Below, piece after piece: positions 50,329 to 62,697 of a DNA stretch of 64,000 bases (within the stretch, counting starts at the first letter, position 1; every line of letters begins with the position of its first letter). The translations under genes were made by a program, and so were the position numbers. Source of the DNA: Odobenus rosmarus divergens (taxonomy: Eukaryota > Chordata > Mammalia > Carnivora > Odobenidae). The notes beneath the pieces are model-generated. The model was not told where the DNA came from, ran no database searches, and saw only the letters and a program-made list of their open reading frames with translations. The stretch lies in contig NW_004451516.1 of assembly GCF_000321225.1 (NCBI RefSeq), positions 331,504-395,503 on the forward strand, written 5' to 3'.

Positions 50329-51590
50329 AATACACACACACACACACACACACACACCACACACACCACACATACACACACACACCACATATACACACAT
50401 CTCACATACACACATCACACATACACACACACACATCACACAAACACACATCACACACACAGCACACACACACCACACCTCACACACACATCACACACAC
50501 ACACATCACACCTCACACACACATCACACCTCACACACACACACACATCACACACACACACCACACATACACATCACACACACAATCACACATCCCCCCC
50601 ACACACATCACACACACACATCACACATACGCATCACACACAATCACATCACACATCACACACACATCACACATACACACACATCACACACACACAGATC
50701 ACACATCACATATACACACACATCACACATACACATCACACACATCACACACACACATATACATCACACACACATCACACATACACACCACACACACACA
50801 TCACACATCACACTCACATCACACATCAGACACACACATACACATCACACACACACACCACACACATACACATCACACCTCACACACACATCACGCCTCA
50901 CACACACATCTCACATCACACATACACACGCATATCACACATACACACACACATACACACATCACACACACACATACNNNNNNNNNNNNNNNNNNNNNNN
51001 NNNNNNNNNNNNNNNNNNNNNNNNNNNNNNNNNNNNNNNNNNNNNNNNNNNNNNNNNNNNNNNNNNNNNNNNNNNNNNNNNNNNNNNNNNNNNNNNNNNN
51101 NNNNNNNNNNNNNNNNNNNNNNNNNNNNNNNNNNNNNNNNNNNNNNNNNNNNNNNNNNNNNNNNNNNNNNNNNNNNNNNNNNNNNNNNNNNNNNNNNNNN
51201 NNNNNNNCTCACATCACACATACACACGCATATCACACATACACACACACATACACACATCACACACACACATACACACATCACACATCCACACACACAC
51301 ATACACACATCACACATCCACACACACATCACACATACACACACATACACATCACACACACACAAATCACACATCACACACACATATACACACATACACA
51401 CACATCACACATCACACATCACACACACATCACAGATACACACACACATCACACACATACATACACATCACACATACACACACATACACACACATCACAC
51501 AGACACACACATCACACAGATACACACACATCACACACACACATACACACACATCACACATCACACATACAGACACATACACACACACAC
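50329..51590. repeat. CA-rich satellite (CACA/ATCACA/ATACACA units)
   Basis: About 1.26 kb of imperfect (CA)n with ATCACAC and ATACAC variants, broken by 230 N. It gives long His/Thr-rich frames on the + strand that are not genes. Confidence 0.97.
50978..51207. other. Assembly gap, 230 N
   Basis: The 68 bp just before the gap (50910-50977) are identical to the 68 bp just after it (51208-51275), so the two contig ends may overlap. Confidence 0.97.
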
Positions 51591-51599
51591 ACCCCTACT

Positions 51600-53100
51600 A
51601 CCACCACCATTTTATCCAGCTCATTGTTGGCACCAAAGAGGACATCTGTGATAATCTGGTAAGAGAGGATGATAGGCCTTATCACAATGTAAGCATCAGT
51701 GTTTTTCTACCTTGGAAGCTGGAAGTACATGAGTCAGAATTCTTTGTTGTAAGCAAAAATAAGTCAAAACCAAAACCTAATGAATCATAAAGGAATATAT
51801 GTATTAGAAGGCTATTGGCAGCTCTTATAATCTCTAGTAGGCCCAGAGTTTGGAAACCCCAGTCCAAATCCTGCTGCAAAACTGTCTCACAGATTGGCCC
51901 TCACCATCCCTCAACCTCTGGGCACAGGCATGGTGCTTGTGATGCCAACACCCCAAACAGCAGGCACTATGGACACCACAACACTTCTGCCCCTGGGAGC
52001 AGATAGTAGCTACCACCCTCACCACTCTCATTGGAAGGATTCTACAGGTTCCCCCGCCATGGGACTAACTTCTGATTCACATTTTAGCACAGATACATCT
52101 GTTTGGCAGGGGTTAAGATATGTACCCATGTCCTAACTACAAGGGAGTCTGGAACATTTTTAATTTTCCTTTACAAAGTGGGAGATGGGCTCTATCTTAT
52201 AAGGTAAGGGATTCTTCAAGGGGTTCGGATGCTGAGAAATCCATAGAATAACAAATATCTACCGCAGAGTACACAGAGGTGAAGAGAGACCGAAATGTCT
52301 TTTTCTGTCTGCTTTTCTTTTCTGAAACAAATGACTAAAAAAACCAAAGAAGTCAATGGTGGATGTGGACAGACCTATTCTGAAAACGTCTTAACACCTT
52401 CATTTTCAACCATGAGTACATGAATATTTTCCCTGAGGCAAACAAACATTCACACAGATGAAAGTGTAGTATTGCAAACTAGTGCAGGAGAAAATAGATG
52501 CCCAGTTGGCCTCCAGTCAGCCAGGCTCAAGAACCACACCCTTCAAGCACGGAGTCACAGGTCCTACAAACCATCCCGGGTGATCTTCCTCCTCTTCCGC
52601 ATCCCCTGCTCTGCTCTGCCCTGCAAAAGACTGCCTGGGCAGATCTTGGATCGTCTAGCAACCTTCCCTCACTCGTGAATACCATGTGCACGACAACTGG
52701 ATTCCAAGATGTGACGAACATTGTCATTATTTAACATCAACAAAATACGCTGTTTTGTCATCAAAATCCTGAGTATTACAATTATGCCTAATTTATGAAC
52801 TATGAAAATAACTATGTGAAATCTATTCCTAATTAATCTTTCCACCTAGAGCTTAGATAGAATCCCAGGGGTGAGAAAAATAAAGCTATGTATCTAGCTC
52901 TATAAAAATACCACTTTGTGCTTCAGCAAAAATGTTGCTATTGACTTTTCCTACAAAATTATCATGCTGGCTTTTAATTATAGTGGGTTATGGTGACACC
53001 TAGTGGCTGGTAGGCATATTTTGAAATACTCGATCAATTTAATCAATTTTCCTTTTTTTTCCATAAATATAGTCATAATGTCCATTTATGGATCCTGGCA
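51600..53100. other. Intergenic with a GC-richer patch
   Basis: 51880-52140 and 52490-52700 are noticeably richer in G+C than their surroundings and carry overlapping short frames (63-80 codons). I recognise no domain and no repeat family. Confidence 0.35.
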
Positions 53101-53105
53101 CAGTT

Positions 53106-53319
53106 ATTGTTTTTAAGATTTATTTATTTATTTATTTGAGACAGAGGGAGAGTGAGTACGAGCAGGAGGGGCAGAGGGAGAGGGAGAGAGAGAGAATCCT
53201 GAGCAGACTCCTTCTGAGCACAGAGCCTGACATGGGGCTCAGTTCCAGGACCCTGAGATCATGACCTGAGTCGAAACCAAGAGTCAGATGCTTAATGGAC
53301 TGAGCTACCCAGGCACCCC
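53106..53319 (-). mobile_element. Can-SINE
   Basis: Tail (TTTA)n, purine tract, cacagagcctgacatggggc and a head ending tgagctacccaggcacccc. ATCCTGGCACAGTT / ATTCTGGCACATTT flank it. Confidence 0.93.
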
Positions 53320-53559
53320 AATTCTGGCACATTTAAAGAAGAAAGTAAATATACAAAATTTCCCTTTCCCACAAAAAGATAGAAATCCTCAGATAAAGAA
53401 TCTATATTTAAGAAAGGTCACCTTTTTAAAAATTCTACTTAAACAAATCTTAAGAAGACAGAAAATAAAACTATTCATGGTCAGAATTAATGCACACTTT
53501 GTAATCAGTTAAACCCCAAAAGTTTAGGAATGTGAGGCATAATTGCTTAAACTAAAATT

Positions 53560-53700
53560 ACTAGGATAAAAATCACAGGTTCATAGTCCTAACTGTGCTG
53601 CTAATTAGCTATTGTGGGCTTGAGCAAATTGTGTAACTTCTCTGTGCCACAATTCCATAATTGGTAATACAAGAAGGTTAGAATTTAGATGACTTTTGAG
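53560..53700 (+). mobile_element. MIR relic
   Basis: MIR order: ggttcatagtcctaactgtg, gagcaaattgtgtaacttct and ctgtgccacaattccataat. Confidence 0.6.
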
Positions 53701-54718
53701 AGACTCCCAACAAGACACTACAAATTGCTGCCATCCTCACGGTCTTCCTCATCATCTAGCCCTCTGTTCCTAACACCACAGAATGTCTAGATGCTCTGTT
53801 CTGACTGAGGATCAAAGGTTTACTACATATTAGCATTTCTGTTTAGATCCTAAATTCATAATATGTGAATTTTAGTTTAGGTCCTAAATTCATAATTAGT
53901 CCCTAGTACTTAATTCATTTATAGTCTCAACCTTGAATAGATGAATAGATGAATAGAATAATTTCATTAGTTGTTAAATAAAGTGACATTAGCTTTGAAT
54001 GTTTCCTTAACGTGCTTCACTTAAATGTCAAAAGGAATCACTAGCATTTTTTTTTACTTCATATTTAATATACAGTTATTTTTCACTTGATCCATGAAAT
54101 TTGTAATTTCATGTAACTCCATCCAATCTTCTCAATGTCTTCCATGTTCTACATCTGAAAGCCCTCATCCTGTTAGTTTGAACTCATCTCATAGTTACCC
54201 CTTCCTCTCCCAACTACACCTCCCCACCATTTTTCTGTTTTCACTTTCTCTCTTGTTATCTTACTTTTCATTTTCTTCTCTAAATTTTTTTATTATTAAC
54301 TCTTTCAAGCATAGAGATTAGAAGTAATAATATGTCAAAGAAAGATTCATGGATCCATCACTTTTTCTGGGGAAATTTTAACATTTCATCATACTTGACT
54401 TAGTAAAAACAGAACACTGCACAGACAATTGAGACCCTGTACTCCATCCCTATCTCTACAGAAAATCACTATCTAGTTTTGGGGTTTATCATCTACCTGC
54501 ATATCTTTATATTTTCTTTATGTGTAACTATAAATCATTGTACATAGGTTTGCATATATTTAAACATTATATAAATTTTATATATGAGTATATATCCTTA
54601 TGCAATCTGTACAGAAGTTATTAATTTTAACAGTAAAATTTACTAATCTTTTCCCTCAAGGTTTATACTTCTAGTTCTTCTTTAAGGATCTTTCCCTAAC
54701 CCAAGATTATAAAAATAT
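53701..54718. other. Intergenic, nothing recognised
   Basis: A short direct repeat of gatcctaaattcataat-like text occurs near 53845-53900. No gene is seen. Confidence 0.4.
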
Positions 54719-54736
54719 TCTCCGTTAATTTTTTTT

Positions 54737-54925
54737 TTAAGATTTTATTTATTTTATTTGAGAGAGAGAATGAGAGAGAGAGAGCACATGAGAGGGGGGA
54801 GGGTCAGAGGGAGAAGCAGACTCCCTGCTGAGCAGGGAGCCCGATGCGGGACTCGATCCCAGAACTCCAGGATCATGACCTGAGCCGAAGGCAGTTGCTT
54901 AACCAACTGAGCCACCCAGGCACCC
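54737..54925 (-). mobile_element. Can-SINE
   Basis: Clean copy with TCTCCGTTAATTTTTTTT repeated exactly at 54719-54736 and 54926-54943. Confidence 0.96.
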
Positions 54926-54943
54926 TCTCCGTTAATTTTTTTT

Positions 54944-55795
54944 AATCAAGGCATTAACATTTATGTCTTTAACCCATAGTTTTGTAGATAATGTGAAGTT
55001 AGAATCTAAATTTATGGGAGGTTTTTTCCATGTGGATAATCAATTATCCCAGCACTATTTATTGAATAATCTATATTTTCTGCAGATTTTCACTTCTGTC
55101 ATTTTATTTTTCCATATGAGTAGGAATGTTCTGTCCTGGTACATCTTTCCATTTGTCTTTCTTTGCGCAGATATTGCACCTTCTTAATCTCTGTAACTTT
55201 GAGTAAATCTAGGTATCTGTTCTTTTCACCTGTTTGGAAAGTGCATTCACTATTTTTGATCTTTCTTTTTATACTGAATTATGGCAAGAACTTGTCAAAG
55301 TTAAGGAGTTCTGCTTTGAGATACTGATTTCAGCCTATACTACTTTTTACATTTATTTCTTATTTGGGAATTCCAGAAACTCAATGGTAAGCTAGATTTA
55401 AATCCCACTCCTGTGATTACAAATTTTCATCAAAGACTTCATTTTTCTGTCCCCAGCCCAGGCTGAGAGTTAAGCTTCCTTGTTGTCTTCTGTGTCAATG
55501 GACAGATGTCTTCTGGTTTAACCATTTCCAATGGTTATTCCCTTAAAGAATTCAGCTATAAAGCGGGAGGAAGGGTAGGTTCTCAATACCACTTCCCTCC
55601 ATGAACTGGCCAAAAGCCATGTCTTCTGTTCATATAAGCATCATAACTAAGATCCTAGTTTTCTCATGCCGACAATGTCTTTTTTTCCCCTGAACCTCTA
55701 TTCTCACCAGAGAGAACCATGGTTATTGGTTTTCCTACTTAACACTGTCGTCTCTAAATCCCTCTGTTTAAAAGATTTTTAAATATGTTAGCTAG
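54944..55795. other. Intergenic, nothing recognised
   Basis: Only short frames without recognisable domains. 55000-55200 reads faintly like reverse L1-derived text but cannot be fixed. Confidence 0.35.
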
Positions 55796-55799
55796 CAAA

Positions 55800-55921
55800 T
55801 CTATTTGTTTTGTTTTTGAGTTTTTATTTGAATTCCAATTAATTAGCATACAGTGTAATATAGTTTCAGGTGTACAATATGGTGATTCAACACTTACATA
55901 TAACATCTGGTGCTTTTGTAA
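55800..55921 (-). mobile_element. Short L1 3' end
   Basis: Reverse L1 terminus: aattagcatacagtgtaata, gtttcaggtgtacaatatgg and ataacatctggtgctttt. Confidence 0.85.
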
Positions 55922-56119
55922 CGGGAGGGTTTTCTGGTCCTCAGGTCAAAAAATTGCTGGAAATAAATATCATTTCTTTTCCAATTCAATCATAATTGTA
56001 TAGATAATTGGCAAGACCCTGTACATAATAAGCCAAACATAAACATGAATAGAATGTTGTTTTCCATTATAAGTGAAAATACTCTTTTCAAATAATGGCC
56101 GTGATCATTAACCATTTTA

Positions 56120-56287
56120 TTTTTTTTTAAAGATTCTATTTACTTATTTGACAAATAGAGAGAGAACACAAGTAGGCAGAGCGGCAGGCAGAGGGAGAGG
56201 GAAAAGGAGGCTCTTGCCAAGCAGGGAGCCTGACGAGGGACTGAGCCGAAGGCAGCCGCTTAACTGACTGAGCCACCCAGGCGCCCC
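56120..56287 (-). mobile_element. Can-SINE with internal deletion
   Basis: Flanked by GATCATTAACCATTTTA at 56103-56119 and 56288-56304. About 25-30 bp around the usual gatcatgacc segment are missing. Confidence 0.94.
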
Positions 56288-56374
56288 GATCATTAACCAT
56301 TTTAAAGTATATATACTGAGTTGGCATTGTTATGGAAAAATAATAACAAAATTAAAATAAATATTAATAAAATT

Positions 56375-56515
56375 TACCAATCATTAAGCACTTAAGATGT
56401 GTCAGTTACTACCAATCCTTATAATAATTCTCAGTTTCCTTCAGGAAACTAGCATTAGTTAAGTAAGTTATTTGTAATTGTGCAGCAAATTTGATGACTC
56501 AACTGGGAATAAGGA
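56375..56515 (-). mobile_element. MIR relic
   Basis: Reverse MIR-like order: taagcacttaagatgtgtca, ataattctcagtttccttca and aattgtgcagcaaatttgat. Confidence 0.5.
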
Positions 56516-56949
56516 TCCATCAGTTTCTAACTCCAAAGTTGGGTATCTTTCTACATTAAGGACTTCCATATGTCTTTCATTGATCTTAATTCATAAAGCA
56601 CAATTATTTACTTTGGATTTTTTTTGTCAGCTCTTTAACTCAAGCTTGCCTAAGGAAAAGCTATGTTACTTTTCTCTTTATTCACTATATTCACCTCCAT
56701 CAGCTTGTATATCCAGAATGTATTTTTAATATGTAAACTTGTTTAAGTTGTTACAAATAGAGATTAAAGTCATAAAAATATGCAAGATGCAATTAAGTGT
56801 AGAGACTGTATCTCATTTAATCTCACTTCCTCATATAGTACCTGATTTTCTACATAAATAAAATCAAAATGATCTGAAGATGTTTCATCTAAGTACTTCA
56901 TAAATTACCTTATAGTTCATAAATAAAATATATTATAAACATAATTCTT

Positions 56950-57124
56950 TTTTTTCTTTTTTTTTTAAAGATTTTTATTTATTTATTCATGAGAGACAGA
57001 GAGGCAGCGGGAGAAGCAGGCTCCCAAGGAGCAGGGAGCCCAATGCAGGACTCGATCCCAGGACTCTGGGATCACGACCTGAGGTGAAGGCAGACGCTTA
57101 ACCATCTGAGCCACCCAGGCGCCC
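56950..57124 (-). mobile_element. Can-SINE, SINEC2-like subtype
   Basis: The tail attcatgagagacagagagg, and a body with ctcgatcccaggactctggg and gatcacgacctgaggtgaag, differ from the other copies and resemble the SINEC2 group. TATAAACATAATTCTT is duplicated exactly at 56934-56949 and 57125-57140. Confidence 0.92.
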
Positions 57125-59624
57125 TATAAACATAATTCTTAGAAATTATTGAAAACTCAGCCCTTAGCAACTATGTCTATTAAAAAAAAAATTTCGGTGT
57201 AGAAATAAAGAGAAAAACTGAACTTAAGATCTAAAAATTTAAAATAATTTTCTCATGTAGCTATTATGAATATCAGTCAACAAAGCAAAAACTAAAGGAG
57301 TCTGTGAATACTAAACCAGCTCTACAAGAAGTATTAAAGGAGACCCTTTGAGCAGAAAAGAGAGACCAAAAGCAACAAAGACTAGAAAGGAACAGAGACA
57401 ATCTACAGGAACAGCAAGTTTACAGGTAATACAATGGCACTAAATTCATACCTATCAATAATTATTCAGAATGTAAATGGACTCAATGCTCCAATCAAAA
57501 GACATAGGGCATCAGAATGGATTAAAAAAGCAAGACCCATTGATATGCTGCTTACAGGAGACTCATTTTACATTCAAAGACACCTCCAGATTGAAAGTGA
57601 GGGCATGGAGAACAATCTGTCATGCTAATGGACATCAAAAGAAAGCTGGAGTAACCATACTTGTATCAGACAAACTAGACTTTAAACCAAAGACTGTAAT
57701 AAGAGATGAAGAAGGGCACTATATCATAATAAAGGACTATCCAAAAAGAAGATCTAACAATTGTAATTATTTATGCCCCCAACTTGGGAGCAGCCAAATA
57801 TATAAGTCAATTAATAGCAAACTTAAAGAAACTCATTGATAATAATATAATAATAGTAGGGGACTTAAACACCCTACTCCCAGCAATGGACAGATCATCT
57901 AAGCAGAAGATCAACAAGGAAACAAAGTCTTTGAATAACACACTGAACCAGATGGATTTAACAGACGTATTCAGAGCATTTGATCTTAAAGCAGCAGAAT
58001 ACACATTCTTTTCAAGTGCGCATGGAACATTCTCCAGAAGAGATCACATGCTGGGTCACAAATCAGGCCTCAACCAGTACAAAAAGATTGAGATCATACC
58101 ATGCATATTTTCAGACCACAACTCTATGAAAATTGAATTCAACCACAAGAAAAAAAATTTGAAAAGACCACAAATACATGGAGATTAAAGAACATCCTGC
58201 TAAAGAATGAATGGGTTAACCATGAAATTAAAGAAGAAATTTAAAAAAAAAAAATGGAAGCAAAAGAAAATGAAAACATGACAGTCCAAAACCTTTGGGA
58301 TACAGCAAAGGCAGGAAGTATTTAGCAATACAGGCCTTCCTCGAGAAGCAAGGAAAGTCTCAAATACACAACCTAACCTTACACCTGAAGGACTGGAAAA
58401 AGAACAGCAAATAAGGTCTAAAACCAGCAGAAGGGGAATAATAAAGATTAGAACAGAAATAAATGATATAGAAATAAAAAGAAATAGAACAGATCAATGA
58501 AACTAGGAGATGGTTCTTTGAAAGAATTAACAAAATTGATATACCCCTAGCCAGATTTACCAAAAACAAAAGAGAAAAGACCTAAATAAATAAAACCAGG
58601 AATGAAAGAGGAGAGATCACAACCAACACTGCAGAAATACAAACAATTATAAGAGAATATTATGAGTAATTATATGCCAACAAATTGGGCAATCTGGAAG
58701 AAGTGGATCAATTCCTAGGAGCATATAAACTACAAAACTGAAACAGGAAGAAATAGAAAATTTGAACAGACCCATAACCAGCAAAGAAGTTGGATCAGTA
58801 ATAAAAAATTCTCCAATAAGCAAGAGTCCAGAGCCAGATGGCTTCCCAGGGAAAGTCTACCAAACATTTAAGGAATTAATACCTATTCTTCTGAAGCTGT
58901 TCCAAAAACAAAGAAAGGGAGAGAAAACTTCCAAACTCATTCTGTGAGGCCAGCATTACCATGACTCCAAAACCAAAGACCCCACTAGAAAGAGAATTAC
59001 AGACCAATATCCCCGAACATGGATATAAAAAATCTCAACAAGATACTAGTTAACTGAGTCCAACAGTACATTAAAGGATTATTCATGATGATCAAGTCGG
59101 ATTTATTCCTGGGCTGCGGGGGTGGTTTGATATCTGCAAATCAATCAATGTGATACAACAAATTAATAAAAGAAAGGATAAAAACCATATGGTTCTCTCA
59201 ATAGATGCAGAAAAAGCATTTGACAAAATATAGCATCCTTTCTTGAAAAAACCCTCAAGAAAGTAGGGATAGAAGGAACATACTTCAACCTCATAAAGGC
59301 CGTATATGAAAGACCCACTGTTAATATTATCCTCAATGAGGAAATACTGAGAGCTTTTCCCCTAAGGTGAGGAACACAACAGGGATGTCCACTCATCACT
59401 ATTATTCAACACAGTACTGGAAGTTCTAGCCTCATCAGTCAGACAACAAAAAGAAATAACAAGCATCCAAATTGGCAAGGAAGAAGTCAAACGTTCACTC
59501 TTTGTAGATTACATGATACTGTATCTAGAAAACCTGAAAGACTCCACCAAATTACTGCTAGAACCGATACATGAATTCAGCAAAGTCACAGGATATAAAA
59601 TCAACATACAGAAATCTGTTGCAT

Positions 59625-59905
59625 CGCTTTTTTTTATTATGTTATGTTAATCACCATACATTACATCATTAGTTTTTGATGTAGTGTTCTATGATTCATT
59701 GTTTGCGTATAACACCCAGGGCTCCATGCAGAATGTGCCCTAGTTAATACCCATCACCAGGTTAATAAGTCAATCAGAGAAAGACATGTATCATATGACC
59801 TCGCTGATATGAGGAATTCTTAATCTCAGGAAACAAACTGAGGGTTGCTGGAGTGGTGGGGGGGTGGGAGGGATGGGGTGGCTGGGTGATAGACACTGGG
59901 GAGGG
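59625..59905 (-). mobile_element. L1 fragment with 5' inversion (twin priming), nested in the L1
   Basis: The left half is a reverse L1 3' terminus with poly(T). From about 59760 the right half is L1 3'UTR in the opposite sense (agtcaatcagagaaagacat). AATCTGTTGCAT is duplicated exactly at 59613-59624 and 59906-59917. Confidence 0.9.
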
Positions 59906-60773
59906 AATCTGTTGCATTTCTATACACCAATAATGGAGCAGCAGAAAGAGAAATCAAGGAATCAATCCCAATTATAATTTCACCAAAAATCATAAGATAC
60001 TTAGGAATAAACCTAACCAAAGAGGCAAAAGATCTGTACACTGAAAACAATAGAACACTTATGAGAGAAATTGAAGAAGATACAAAGAAATGGAAAAACA
60101 TTCCATGCCCTTGGATTGGAAGATCAAATATTGTTAAAATGTCTATACTACCCAAAGCAATCTACACATTCAATGCAATCCCTATCAAAATAATACCAGC
60201 ATTTTTTCACAGAGCTAGATCAAACAATTCTAAAATTTGTATGGAACCAGAAAAGACCCTGAATAGCCCAAGTATGTTGAAAAAGAAAAGAAAACCAGGA
60301 AGCATCACAATTCCGCACTTCACACTGTATTACAATGCTGTAATCTTCAAGGCAGTATGGTACTGGCACAAAAACATACATAGATCAATGGCAATGGACC
60401 CACAGCTGTATGGTCAATTAATCTTCAACAAAACAGAAAAAAATATCCAATGGAAAAAAGACAGTCTCTTCAACAAATTGTGTTGGGAAAACTGGAAAGC
60501 AACACGCAGAATGAACCTGGACACTTTCTTACACCATACACAAAAATAAATTCAAAATGCATGAAAGAACTAAATGTAAGACAGGAAAACATCAAAATCC
60601 TAGAGGAGAACATAAGCAGCAACCTCTTTGACCTTGGCCACAGCAACTTCTTATTAGACACGTCTCCAGAGGCAAGGGAAACAAAAGCAAAAATGAACTA
60701 TTGGGATCTCATCAGGATAAAATCTTCTGCTCAGTGAAGGAAACAATTAACAAAACTAAAAAGCAATGGACAA

Positions 60774-60993
60774 TTAAATACTTTGCTTTTTTATTGAAAT
60801 TTTGAAATCAAACATGTCTTGATTTTTCTGTTCTATTGAATTGCTATGTTCAGGATGTTTTGGAAAGGGGGGTGGGGGCAGGGACTCTTTCATAAGCACT
60901 TGTTTTATTTTGTGTGTGTGGAGTACAAAGGCTACAACCTTATTGTAAAAATTAATAAAATGAAACAATCACCACCACTATCAAAAAAAAAAG
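60774..60993 (+). pseudogene. Retrotransposed mRNA 3' end (processed, 3'UTR only), nested in the L1
   Basis: About 220 bp unlike L1 end in a 10-A tail, with AATAAA (60954-60959) 23 bases before the tail. GCAATGGACAA is duplicated at 60763-60773 and 60994-61004. This is the structure of a 5'-truncated processed copy of a cellular mRNA. I cannot name the parent gene. Confidence 0.8.
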
Positions 60994-61575
60994 GCAATGG
61001 ACAAAATGGGAGAAGATATTCACAAATGACATCAGATAAAAGGTTAGTATCCAAAATTAGATAAAGAACTTATTAAACTCAACACCCCCCCCCAAAAAAA
61101 AATTCAGTCAAGTAATGGACAGAAGACATGAATAGACACTTTTCCAAAGAAGGCATCCAGATGGCCAACAGACACATGAAATGATGCTCAACATCACTCA
61201 TCATCAGGGAAATATAAATCAAACCACGATGAGATACCACCTCACACCTGTCAGAATGGCTAAAATTAACAACTCAGAAAACAGATGTTAGTGAGGATGT
61301 AGAGAAAGGGGAATTGTTTTGCACTGTTGGTGGGAATGCGAGCTGGTGCAGCCACTCTGGAAAACAGTATGGAGGTTCCTCAAAAGTTAAAAATAGAACT
61401 ACCCTACCACCCAGTAATTGCACCAATAGGTATTTATCCTAAGAATACAGAAATGCTATTTGAAGGGGCACATACACCCCAATGTTTATAGCAGCTGTAT
61501 CAACAATAGCCAAATTATGGAAAAAGTCCAAATATCCATTGACTGATGAATAGATAAAGATGTAGTAGATATATC

Positions 61576-61620
61576 ACTATATATATATATATATATAATG
61601 AAATATATATATATATAATG
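61576..61620. repeat. (AT)n run in the L1 3' part
   Basis: Two blocks of (AT)n separated by aatgaa. Confidence 0.9.
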
Positions 61621-61756
61621 GAATATTACTCGAAAATCAAAAAGAATGAAATCATGCCATTTACAACAACATAGATGGAGCTAGAGTATATTATGTTAAG
61701 TGAAATAAGTCACTCAGAGAAAGACAAATACATGATTTCATTCATATATGGAATTT

Positions 61757-62377
61757 TTTTTTGAGACTCACATAATGGGGTGTTTATTTAGATGATCCTG
61801 AATATGATTACAATAATTTTTAGATTGTCATCAGAATGAAAATACAAGGAGTGCCTGGGTGGCTCAGTCAGTTAAGTGTCTGTCTTCAGCTCAGGTCATG
61901 ATCCAGAGGTCTTGGGATCAAGTCCCACATTGGGTTCCCTTCTCTGTGGGGAGCCTGCTTCTCCTTCTGGCTCTGCCTCTCTCTCTGTCTCTAATGAATA
62001 AATAAATAAAATCTTTAAAAAAATGAAAACACAAGATTTAAAAATTCTTGCAGAACTCCTAAGTCTCCATGAATGTAGTGATTGCTACAATTTGTAAAAT
62101 ACTATAGCCGCATAAATGAAAATTCATATTATAAATTATCTAAATTTTTGTGGACTGTCTTGGAAACTAACCCTTCATATAAAAAGATTTGTCTGAGGAT
62201 GTGCCAAATCCAAAATAACGGACTTGCAAGTAGGCCTCAAAATACAACCTACTGATGAGTTTTCACTGCCTAGATATTTTTTGGATAGTCAGTAGGATGA
62301 AAAGAAAAAAATGTTCTAAAATAACTTTCTCAGACTATTCTAAAATCTAGTGTCTCTTTGTCATCTATCAAAAACAA
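61757..62377 (-). pseudogene. Second retrotransposed mRNA 3' end, reverse orientation, nested in the L1
   Basis: Poly(T) at 61754-61762 and TTTATT at 61783-61788 (AATAAA on the minus strand) lie about 20 bases apart, as at an mRNA 3' end. CATATATGGAATTT (61743-61756) and CATACGAGGAATTT (62378-62391) match at 11 of 14 positions. About 450 bp remain after removing the SINE inside. No long open frame is seen, so it is probably 3'UTR. The parent gene is not recognised. Confidence 0.75.
61849..62021 (+). mobile_element. Can-SINE inside the second retrocopy
   Basis: Flanked by AATGAAAATACAAG (61835-61848) and AATGAAAACACAAG (62022-62035). It is the youngest layer at this point. Confidence 0.95.
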
Positions 62378-62697
62378 CATACGAGGAATTTAAGAAACAA
62401 AACAAATGAACATAGGGGAAGGGAAGGAAAAATAAAATAAGATAAAAACAGAGAGGGACACAGACCATAAGAGATTCTTAAATATAGAGAACAAACTGAG
62501 GTTTGGGTGGGGGCATGGGCTAAATAGGTGATGGGGATAAAGAATAGCACTTGTGATGAGCACTGAGTGTTATACGTAAGTGATGAATCACTAAATTCTA
62601 CTCCTAAAACCAATACTACACTATATGTTAGCCAACTTGAATTTAAATACAAACAAACAAACAAATAAATAAATATCAGTCAACAAATTCAAGTGTG

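Larger units (their letters stand above)
57285..62671 (+). mobile_element. 5'-truncated L1 with inactive ORF2 and nested insertions
   Basis: AATATCAGTCAACAAA is duplicated exactly at 57269-57284 and 62672-62687, which fixes both ends. ORF2 starts at 57434 (IIQNVNGLNAPIKRHR) and shifts frame at once. The endonuclease keeps GDLN (about 57860) and SDH (about 58110). The reverse transcriptase keeps QQGCP (about 59380), but the FADD active site reads FVDY at 59501-59512. The C-terminal part (60061-60737 and 61200-61450) and the 3'UTR follow. It carries four younger insertions, is inactive, and without them is about 4.2 kb. Confidence 0.95.

Noticed and set aside
50303..51790. Long His/Thr-rich open frames (495, 442 aa) and a Cys/Val/Met-rich frame on the other strand
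   Set aside because: They are translations of the CA-rich satellite and run through 230 N. A dinucleotide repeat is open in several frames by itself.
57434..60737. A run of + strand frames with endonuclease and reverse-transcriptase motifs
   Set aside because: As a possible novel RT system this was dropped: the motifs and 3'UTR are plain L1, and flanking duplications confirm it.
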